From Patescibacteria group bacterium (GTDB lineage: Bacteria; Patescibacteriota; Minisyncoccia; UBA9983): a DNA stretch of 5,232 nt. The notes beneath the pieces were generated by a model. The model worked only from the letters and a program-made list of their open reading frames with translations. It ran no database searches and was not told where the DNA came from. The stretch covers positions 1 to 5,232 of the forward strand of contig JAHJXC010000009.1 in NCBI GenBank assembly GCA_018827845.1, in the 5' to 3' direction. Shown here piece by piece: positions 1 through 4,680 of this stretch. Made by a program: the position numbers and the translations under genes. The first letter of the stretch is position 1. Every line of letters begins with the position of its first letter.

Positions 1-148
1 CATGGAAGCATTGAAAAATATTAAAATGGTGGAAGCCGCCCGCCTGGAATCGCAGAATATCTTAAAAGAAGATCCCGACCTAAAAAAATATCCGTTGATT
101 TTGGAAAAACTAAAGTCCCAAAAAATAGCCAATATCCACTTTGAATAA
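1..148 (+). CDS. recG: C-terminal end of a probable ATP-dependent DNA helicase RecG (5' truncated by window edge)
   Basis: An open frame enters from the left edge (codon phase starts at base 2) and ends at TAA 146-148, giving 48 visible residues. The ATG at 2-4 is simply an in-frame methionine, because the frame is cut by the window edge. The visible tail has an acidic/basic helix followed by LKEDPDLKKYP, LILEKLK and a final NIHFE. This resembles the extreme C-terminus of bacterial RecG, where an alanine-rich helix leads into a 'DPxLxKyPxLxxxL' stretch. RecG is a superfamily 2 helicase that remodels stalled replication forks and Holliday junctions. No helicase motif lies inside the window, so the identification rests on tail resemblance only; another helicase or an unrelated protein remains possible. 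The gene converges on the minus-strand gene at 299-604. Confidence 0.55.
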   Translation, partial: MEALKNIKMVEAARLESQNILKEDPDLKKYPLILEKLKSQKIANIHFE

Positions 149-152
149 AACT

Positions 153-202
153 AAAAATCAGCACTTACCAGCGATAGCAAATAAGAGTTGATTTTTCTTT
201 TT
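153..202 (+). terminator. Possible terminator of the recG-like gene
   Basis: The arms AAAAATCAGC (153-162) and GTTGATTTTT (187-196) can form a 10-bp stem with one G-U pair. They are followed by C and five T (198-202). The stem starts only 5 nt after the stop codon. Against it, the loop is long (24 nt) and the stem is A/T-rich, so it would be weak. The G/C-rich hairpin at 250-272 could also stop plus-strand transcription, although its plus-side tail (CTCATCTT) is a poor T-tract. Confidence 0.3.
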
Positions 203-240
203 GGCGGCAAGTTCTTGTACCGGAATAGAAAGATGCAAGA

Positions 241-272
241 GAAATAAAAAAGCCCATCTCAAGGATGGGCTT
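241..272 (-). terminator. Rho-independent terminator of the small membrane protein gene
   Basis: Read on the minus strand, AAGCCCATC (272-264) and GATGGGCTT (258-250) form a perfect 9-bp G/C-containing stem with the 5-nt loop CTTGA. A TTTTTTATTT tract follows directly (251-242). It lies about 27 nt past the TAG stop of the gene at 299-604. This is the cleanest intrinsic terminator in the window. On the plus strand the same stem may give partial bidirectional termination between the converging genes. Confidence 0.9.
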
Positions 273-298
273 CTCATCTTGGGCAGGCAAACCTGTGC

Positions 299-604
299 CT
301 AATCTAAAAAACTTTGTGTATCCTGGTCTAAATCTGTGAGTGGCACTTCTTTTATCGCGATGTAGATATTATAGCATAGTCGAGCGAAGAGCCAGAGAAC
401 TATAGTTCCAAAAAATCCAACGAAGAATAGCCAGCCGAGAAATAGAGCCATGGGATCTGGGAGAGATTTTTGCCAAGAAGGAAAGATATAAGTGGCAAGA
501 GCTATGATCACTATAGGAATAACAAAAGATCCACCAAGAGATACAAAGGGCAAAACCGCAAGAATGGTAAAGACTCTAGAAGTTATACTCTTTTGTTTTT
601 TCAT
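299..604 (-). CDS. Small two-helix membrane protein of unknown function
   Basis: This encodes 101 residues from ATG 604-602 to TAG 301-299. I do not recognise a family. The N-terminus is short and basic (MKKQKSITSR). A long hydrophobic stretch follows at about residues 11-41, then a polar turn (PSWQKSLPDP, about 42-51), then a second hydrophobic stretch at about 52-80 (LFLGWLFFVGFFGTIVLWLF), and an acidic tail (DLDQDTQSFLD). The predicted topology is two transmembrane helices with both ends on the same side, cytoplasmic by the positive-inside rule. The start is well supported: AAGGAGGT (618-611) lies 6 nt before the ATG. The gene also has its own promoter (684-712) and terminator (241-272), so it looks like an independent, expressed transcription unit. 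The plus-strand open frame that overlaps its 5' end has no comparable support. Confidence 0.75.
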   Translation of the reverse strand: MKKQKSITSRVFTILAVLPFVSLGGSFVIPIVIIALATYIFPSWQKSLPDPMALFLGWLFFVGFFGTIVLWLFARLCYNIYIAIKEVPLTDLDQDTQSFLD

Positions 605-610
605 TTGTTT

Positions 611-618
611 ACCTCCTT
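611..618 (-). promoter_or_regulatory. Strong Shine-Dalgarno site for the small membrane protein
   Basis: AAGGAGGT lies 6 nt upstream of the ATG at 604. It matches the anti-Shine-Dalgarno of bacterial 16S rRNA over 8 bases. It fixes the start codon of this gene. No other start visible in the window has a comparable, correctly spaced site. Confidence 0.85.
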
Positions 619-683
619 ATATAGATTTTAAGATGCAAAGCACCTATTGCAGCCCTAGATTACCCCTTTCTAAATCTGAGGAG

Positions 684-712
684 AGTCTAGCAAATTAGAA
701 CACGAAAGTCAA
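684..712 (-). promoter_or_regulatory. Sigma-70-type promoter with extended -10 for the small membrane protein
   Basis: On the minus strand, TTGACT (712-707, 5/6 to consensus) and TAGACT (689-684, 4/6) are separated by exactly 17 nt. A TG sits one base upstream of the -10, giving an extended -10 (TGCTAGACT). The predicted start near 677 gives a 5' leader of about 70 nt that contains the Shine-Dalgarno. It lies in the 175-nt gap between the toxin gene and the membrane protein gene, so the latter need not depend on read-through from the toxin-antitoxin unit. Confidence 0.65.
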
Positions 713-730
713 GGGGTGTCCAAATTGCGC

Positions 731-755
731 AAAAATTAAATTTGAGGATTTAATT
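731..755 (-). terminator. Weak A/T-only hairpin after the toxin gene
   Basis: AATTAAA (734-740) and TTTAATT (749-755) can pair around an 8-nt loop. On the minus strand the stem runs into a short T-run. It lies about 25 nt downstream of the toxin stop, where a terminator would be expected, but the 7-bp stem has no G/C pairs. Such stems can arise by chance in AT-rich spacers. Confidence 0.2.
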
Positions 756-779
756 ATTTTATTTCTCTATATTCTTTTT

Positions 780-1031
780 TTATCTGTAAGCGTTTTTTCT
801 ATGGCTTATATCAAGAATTATTATCTTGTCTTTTTCCAAATCAAAAAACACTCTCCAATCGCCAATCCGAAAACGATATTCGCCAAATCTTTTGTCTATT
901 AATGGTTCAGAAAAATCTAACGGATCAGAAAATGAAACATAAAAATCCAGTTTTTGTAAAATTCTTCTTTGGATATTCTTTGGAAATTTTTTAAATTCCT
1001 TAAAGGCGCTTTCTTTAAAGTAGTAATCCAT
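780..1031 (-). CDS. RelE/ParE-family type II toxin
   Basis: This encodes 83 residues from ATG 1031-1029 to TAA 782-780, a usual length for the RelE/ParE superfamily. The N-terminal half is the helical region (FKEFKKFPKNIQRRILQKL, about residues 10-28). The C-terminal half is the conserved sheet core: EYRFRIGDWRVFFDLEKD (51-68), then IIILDISHRKNAYR to the end. By alignment to E. coli RelE, Arg60, Arg78 and Tyr82 occupy the places of catalytic Arg61, Arg81 and Tyr87. This favours a ribosome-dependent mRNA interferase over a gyrase-targeting ParE, but that is inference. The gene begins 6 nt after the antitoxin stop and has no visible Shine-Dalgarno, so translation is probably coupled to the antitoxin. 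The first residues of the frame starting near 1105 on the same strand are an out-of-frame shadow. Confidence 0.85.
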   Translation of the reverse strand: MDYYFKESAFKEFKKFPKNIQRRILQKLDFYVSFSDPLDFSEPLIDKRFGEYRFRIGDWRVFFDLEKDKIIILDISHRKNAYR

Positions 1032-1037
1032 AAAAAA

Positions 1038-1250
1038 CTAGATGCCCAGTTTTGTTTTAACTTGCTTGCTAGAATAAACAACTTTTTCTTTTCTTGCTTT
1101 GGCAATTTTTTGAGCGAGAAATTTTGATTTCATCATCACAACATCTTCCAAATCTTTTTCTATTTCATTCCAATCTTTAAGAGGCAAAACAACCACTGGC
1201 TGTTTCGCTATTTTGGTCTTAATAATCGATTTTGTTATAAGTGTATCCAT
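1038..1250 (-). CDS. Phd/YefM-like antitoxin, shortened at the N-terminus
   Basis: This encodes 70 residues from ATG 1250-1248 to TAG 1040-1038. Residues 16-36 (KQPVVVLPLKDWNEIEKDLED) resemble the 'KPVAVLVPLEEYERL' part of Phd/YefM antitoxins. The C-terminal part (AQKIAKARKEK, then SSKQVKTKLGI) is the charged tail that usually wraps the toxin. The usual N-terminal DNA-binding portion of Phd is largely missing: only about 15 residues precede the PVVVLPL strand. It sits directly upstream of a RelE/ParE toxin with a 6-nt gap, the normal antitoxin-first order. An in-frame TTG at 1271-1269 would add seven residues, but it overlaps the end of the predicted -10 region, so the ATG is preferred. RelB-like or another small antitoxin class is the alternative. 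Confidence 0.75.
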   Translation of the reverse strand: MDTLITKSIIKTKIAKQPVVVLPLKDWNEIEKDLEDVVMMKSKFLAQKIAKARKEKVVYSSKQVKTKLGI

Positions 1251-1259
1251 ATGCAGATT

Positions 1260-1287
1260 ATTATATATCAAAAATAAATTATTGCAA
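1260..1287 (-). promoter_or_regulatory. Promoter of the toxin-antitoxin operon, predicted near-leaderless
   Basis: On the minus strand a perfect TATAAT (1265-1260) is preceded at 16 nt by TTGCAA (1287-1282, 4/6 to TTGACA). The expected start at about 1253 leaves only 2-3 nt before the ATG at 1250, and no Shine-Dalgarno is present. The -35 abuts the stop codon of the upstream AAA+ gene and overlaps the palindrome ATTGCAAT (1281-1288). That palindrome is a possible operator for autoregulation by the antitoxin-toxin complex. Confidence 0.55.
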
Positions 1288-3729
1288 TTATAAAATCTCT
1301 TCGACTCTTATTTCAAAGGGAATATCTTTTTGGATTGTTTCCTCTAATATTTTTTTGGCAATCAGGTCCTCCACTTTTTTCTGAATTACCCTTCTCATTG
1401 GCCGTGCGCCGTTCGCGGGATCATAGCCCAGTTCAGCGATTTTATCTATCAAGTCCCGGCTAAAATTAAAAATCATATTCTGCTTTTTCAGTCGTTCTTT
1501 AAGTTTATTAAGCATTAATTCGGCTATCTGCAAAAGATGAGAATGAGTAAGAGACTTGAAAACTATAATATCGTCAAAACGGTTCAAAAATTCCGGCCGG
1601 AAAATATTTTCCTCAAGAATATGATTGGTCAGTTGCTCTTTTAAAACATCCTCGCTGATATTTTCATTGATTTTTTTCCTGATGAATTCCGCGCCGGCGT
1701 TGGAAGTGGCGATGATAATCTGATTCCGAAAATTTATTTTTTTACCAAAGGCATCAGTGAGCCAGCCCTCTTCCAAAATTTGAAGAAAAAGATTTAGCAC
1801 GCCGTAATCGGCTTTTTCTATTTCGTCAAAAAGAAGGAGTGAAAAGGGATTTTCTTTCACGGCCGTGGTCAAGAGGCCCGCAAAATCGCCTTGCCGGGAT
1901 CCAATCGCCTTTTCCACTGCTCCAAGCCCCTGAAATTCCGACATGTCAAAACGGTTCATTCTTTCTTCTGAACCGAAATACGCCTCTGCCAATGCCTTTG
2001 CCGTTTCTGTTTTGCCGACTCCGGTCGGGCCCAAAAAGAGAAAACTTCCTATGGGCCTTTTTTTCTCTCCTACCTCCAACCGGCTCCTGCGCATGGCTGA
2101 AGCAATGTTGCTAATCGCCTGTTCCTGAGCAATAACTCTTTTATGAAGAATTTTTTCTAAATTCAGCAACTTTTCTTTTTCGGATGATTCAAGTTGTCCC
2201 ACAGGTATTTCTGTTTTTTGGGAAAGAACAATATCAACGTGACGGGGTTTTACAAAATAATCTGAAGTTTCAGCGGCAACATAAATGGCTGTCTCTTCAA
2301 GAAGGTCTATTGCCTTTTCTGGAAAAGGAGTGCCGCTAATCAATGAATCGGCCTTTTCAACAATTTCTTTTATCGCCTGCACTGTAATTCTTGCTGGAAT
2401 TTTTGATTCTATCTCCCTTACGCTGTCCTGGCAGATTTTTTGGGAAGTTTCCTTGTCCGGCTCTTTCACTTCCACTTTTTCAAAAAATTTCATCAATTCG
2501 CCATGCCTTTCTATCTGCTCATGCAATTCGCTGTAAGTCGTAACGGCAATCAACTGAAAAAAGCCTCCCTCCAAAAACGGCGCGATAATCTGGCTAAGGT
2601 CTTTTTTCCCAACTCCCATTCTGGCAGAAACGCTTGCAAGATTATGAAAATCTTCAATCACTAAAATCACATTGCCCGCGACCTTGGCCTGATTAAAAAT
2701 TTTTATTAAAAGCTCCTCTATTTCTCCCGTGGCAATAAGCCCAGCCATGGCGCGGTTAAAATCCATAAATATTACGCGCCGATAAGCCAAATTTTGCAGA
2801 GTCTGACCAGAACTTACAAGATGAGCAAATTTTTGCACCAAACTGGTTTTTCCAACGCCGGGTTCGCCGACTATTAAAACATTGCTCTGGCTGCCCTTTG
2901 AAAGAATTCTTTCAATTAGCCTTAATTCTCTCTCACGGCCTATTAATTTTTCATACGGCGCCAAAACGGAAACTGGCTGAGAATATTTGTCCAAAAGCGG
3001 AGTGAAACCGAATGCCCAATCTTTGGCAAATCCGCGCGAAGAAAAAAGATTTTCTTTTCTCCAGAATCTTTTTTTAATATAAATTTCCCTTTGACTTGAA
3101 ATCTCCCAGTCTAATGCTGTTTTAAAATCCTCTTTTTTTATTTTATTTTTTTTCAGAAAACTTTCTAAATTATCTTCGGGATTTTTTAGAACTTCTTTTG
3201 GCACTTCTTTGACATGCAAACCAACCCTTTCCCAAACAATTTTCGCCCATTTTTTGCCCATTATTTCTTTTATAGACATCTGATCAGCCGGTTTCTCTCT
3301 TGAGTTCAGATAAAAAATAAATGTCAGCAGACCAAAGGCCAGAAAAATCAACAAAAAAGGACTGTCCGGAAACATGATTGATGCCAAAAAAAGAAACGGC
3401 CAAAGAAGCCATAAAATCAAAAAAATAATGCCAAGAAGCAAAAGAAAACTTTCCAGAATAATATTAATTATAATAGCCGATAATCTAATAAAAAAACCAA
3501 TAGCGCGGCTTATTAAATTAAAGGCGAAAATTTTCAAATAAACCTTGGGGTCAAATCCCGGACCTGAGTATCTTTCTATGTCTCTTCTCCATGGGCTGAA
3601 TAGGGTTTTTAAAATTTGGGGGATGGGGAAAAAACGAAGCCAAATAAATTTTAAAAAATTTGACCAGATTTCTAAAAAATCCCTTAACGCAGCCGTATAG
3701 TACCAAACAATATAATCAAGGATTGCCAT
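1288..3729 (-). CDS. Membrane-anchored ClpC/ClpB-like double AAA+ ATPase
   Basis: This encodes 813 residues from ATG 3729-3727 to TAA 1290-1288. Residues 1-60 are aromatic-rich with a FFPIPQILKTLFSPWRRD stretch. Strong transmembrane segments lie at about 92-116 and 123-141, with a possible amphipathic or membrane helix at 70-91. Residues 145-250 are a charged domain in place of the usual Clp N-domain. NBD1 has Walker A GEPGVGKT (288-295), Walker B LVIED (356-360) and sensor-1 VTT (396-398). NBD2 has Walker A GPTGVGKT (567-574), Walker B LLLFDE (631-636), sensor-1 Asn677, arginine finger Arg717 (FLNRF) and sensor-2 Arg776 (GARPMRR). The Clp D2-small domain closes the protein. Oddities: no M-domain coiled coil between about 490 and 510, no arginine fingers in NBD1, no pore-loop tyrosines, and no [LIV]GF ClpP-docking loop. 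It is probably an ATP-driven protein remodeller tethered to the cytoplasmic membrane face. It is annotated by similarity as a Clp ATP-binding subunit, but protease partnership is not supported. Confidence 0.9.
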   Translation of the reverse strand: MAILDYIVWYYTAALRDFLEIWSNFLKFIWLRFFPIPQILKTLFSPWRRDIERYSGPGFDPKVYLKIFAFNLISRAIGFFIRLSAIIINIILESFLLLLGIIFLILWLLWPFLFLASIMFPDSPFLLIFLAFGLLTFIFYLNSREKPADQMSIKEIMGKKWAKIVWERVGLHVKEVPKEVLKNPEDNLESFLKKNKIKKEDFKTALDWEISSQREIYIKKRFWRKENLFSSRGFAKDWAFGFTPLLDKYSQPVSVLAPYEKLIGRERELRLIERILSKGSQSNVLIVGEPGVGKTSLVQKFAHLVSSGQTLQNLAYRRVIFMDFNRAMAGLIATGEIEELLIKIFNQAKVAGNVILVIEDFHNLASVSARMGVGKKDLSQIIAPFLEGGFFQLIAVTTYSELHEQIERHGELMKFFEKVEVKEPDKETSQKICQDSVREIESKIPARITVQAIKEIVEKADSLISGTPFPEKAIDLLEETAIYVAAETSDYFVKPRHVDIVLSQKTEIPVGQLESSEKEKLLNLEKILHKRVIAQEQAISNIASAMRRSRLEVGEKKRPIGSFLFLGPTGVGKTETAKALAEAYFGSEERMNRFDMSEFQGLGAVEKAIGSRQGDFAGLLTTAVKENPFSLLLFDEIEKADYGVLNLFLQILEEGWLTDAFGKKINFRNQIIIATSNAGAEFIRKKINENISEDVLKEQLTNHILEENIFRPEFLNRFDDIIVFKSLTHSHLLQIAELMLNKLKERLKKQNMIFNFSRDLIDKIAELGYDPANGARPMRRVIQKKVEDLIAKKILEETIQKDIPFEIRVEEIL

Positions 3730-3736
3730 TCCTTTT

Positions 3737-3742
3737 ATTATA
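3737..3742 (-). promoter_or_regulatory. -10 element giving a predicted leaderless AAA+ transcript
   Basis: On the minus strand a perfect TATAAT (3742-3737) stands only 7 nt (AAAAGGA) before the ATG at 3729. Normal -10 to start spacing puts transcription initiation at about 3730, one base before the ATG. An overlapping reading, TGT then TATATA, would be an extended -10. No good -35 is visible. The AAGGA next to the ATG has zero spacing and could not act as a normal Shine-Dalgarno. The element lies in the 39-nt gap after rplX, with no terminator between, so the gene may also be read through from the ribosomal operon. Confidence 0.5.
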
Positions 3743-3768
3743 TAACAGAAAAAATTAAGATGAAATGT

Positions 3769-4077
3769 TTATCCCAGCTCCGCCCTGCATTTTTTGCAGG
3801 CGCGGACTTTGCGAGTGCCGACAACTTTTTTAGCGATTCTTGTCGGTTTGCTGCATCCGGAGCAAATTATTTTAACATTGGAAATATCAATGGGCATGGG
3901 CATTTGAACAATTTGTCCTTTTTGCCCCTTTTTTTTGGGTTTTCTATGCCTTTTATGAATATTTATTCCTTCCACAACGATCTTATTCATTTTGGGAAAG
4001 GCATGGGTAACCTTACCCGTTTTTCCACGGTCTTTTCCGGAAATTATTTTCACCATGTCCCCCTTTTTTATATTCAT
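3769..4077 (-). CDS. rplX: Large-subunit ribosomal protein L24 (uL24)
   Basis: This encodes 102 residues, the usual bacterial length. The KOW motif is at about residues 3-30 (KKGDMVKIISGKDRGKTGKV). The conserved VEGINIHKRHRKP follows, then the IDISNVKIIC strand. The C-terminus carries a four-cysteine ribbon, C72-x2-C75 and C94-x2-C97, as in zinc-binding L24 variants. L24 binds 23S rRNA early in 50S assembly. The ATG is 4 nt after the rplN stop. A weak AGGAAG about 15 nt upstream, inside the end of rplN, is the only possible ribosome binding site. In most bacteria rplE follows; here the AAA+ gene does. Confidence 0.97.
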   Translation of the reverse strand: MNIKKGDMVKIISGKDRGKTGKVTHAFPKMNKIVVEGINIHKRHRKPKKKGQKGQIVQMPMPIDISNVKIICSGCSKPTRIAKKVVGTRKVRACKKCRAELG

Positions 4078-4081
4078 AAAT

Positions 4082-4453
4082 TTATACTACTTCCTGCGCT
4101 AAAGAAATAATTTTTGTATATCCTCTTTCCTGAATCTCTCTTGGAATAGGTCCGAATATTCTTCCTCCCCTCGGCTCCTTCTTGCCTTTATCAATAACCA
4201 CAACGGCATTATCATCAAAACGAATGTAGGAACCGTCTTTTCTTCTAACGGGCTGTCTTTGTCTGACAACCACTGCATGCAAAACATCTTTTTTCTTTAC
4301 CATTTTTCTTGGCTCAGCAGTCTTGACTGAAACAACCACCAAATCGCCGATTCTGGCATATCTCCTTCTTGTCCCTCCCAAAACTTTAATAACCTGGACC
4401 AATTTTGCCCCAGTATTATCCGCCACTCCCAGCATTGTTCTTGTTTGAATCAT
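4082..4453 (-). CDS. rplN: Large-subunit ribosomal protein L14 (uL14)
   Basis: This encodes 123 residues (E. coli L14 is 123). It contains the signature start [17 protein letters not shown], the central [14 protein letters not shown] region, the DDNAVVVID strand, and the C-terminal [10 protein letters not shown] with [11 protein letters not shown]14 binds 23S rRNA at the subunit interface and helps form inter-subunit bridges. Its ATG overlaps the rpsQ stop in an ATGA (4453-4450), a typical arrangement for translational coupling. No Shine-Dalgarno is visible. Nothing looks truncated or unusual. Confidence 0.98.
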   Translation of the reverse strand: MIQTRTMLGVADNTGAKLVQVIKVLGGTRRRYARIGDLVVVSVKTAEPRKMVKKKDVLHAVVVRQRQPVRRKDGSYIRFDDNAVVVIDKGKKEPRGGRIFGPIPREIQERGYTKIISLAQEVV

Positions 4454-4674
4454 GTAACTATAAAATGTTTATCTTTTGATTTTGGCCTGCACTCCTCAAT
4501 AACGACCTTGTCTCCTTTTTTATATTGATTATTTTCATCGTGCGCCTTATATTTCTTGCTTATTCTTATATATTTTTTATATTTCGGATGCTTTTTGTAC
4601 CGATTAACAATAACCACAACGGTTTTATTCATTGCATCAGAAACTACTATTCCCTTTAACTTCTTTTTTGGCAT
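4450..4674 (-). CDS. rpsQ: Small-subunit ribosomal protein S17 (uS17)
   Basis: This encodes 74 residues, short compared with the common 80-87. The S17 OB-fold features are present: [19 protein letters not shown] (residues 5-23), [20 protein letters not shown] (28-47), then [18 protein letters not shown] (54-71). The trimmed part is the tail after the last strand. S17 is a primary 16S rRNA binder in 30S assembly. It starts 6 nt after the rplP stop, so there is no space for rpmC, which lies here in the canonical order. It ends in TGA within the ATGA overlap with rplN, so TGA is a real stop in this genome. No Shine-Dalgarno is visible. Confidence 0.97.
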   Translation of the reverse strand: MPKKKLKGIVVSDAMNKTVVVIVNRYKKHPKYKKYIRISKKYKAHDENNQYKKGDKVVIEECRPKSKDKHFIVT

Positions 4675-4680
4675 ACAATA

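Noticed and set aside
158..267. Short minus-strand open frames in the recG / membrane-protein gap, for example an ATG inside the terminator hairpin
   Set aside because: They are under 35 codons, would start inside a strong terminator and lack a ribosome binding site. No gene relic could be recognised in this spacer.
280..300. Imperfect inverted repeat with CAGG / CCTG just after the membrane-protein stop
   Set aside because: It has only four contiguous pairs before a bulge and no T-tract; the strong terminator next to it accounts for termination.
492..698. Plus-strand open frame of 68 codons antisense to the small membrane protein gene
   Set aside because: It lies over the 5' half of a gene with a strong promoter, Shine-Dalgarno and terminator. 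It has no ribosome binding site of its own, and its protein has no recognisable character.
917..1105. Minus-strand open frame of 62 codons across the toxin-antitoxin junction
   Set aside because: It is in another frame than both real genes, overlaps each of them, and shows no family resemblance.
1839..2664. Several plus-strand open frames of 60-90 codons inside the AAA+ gene
   Set aside because: They are antisense shadows of a long, motif-rich gene whose Walker and sensor motifs run without interruption. None has a ribosome binding site or a family resemblance.
3760..4110. Plus-strand open frame of 116 codons over rplX
   Set aside because: It is fully explained by the antisense of rplX and the end of rplN, both unmistakable ribosomal proteins.
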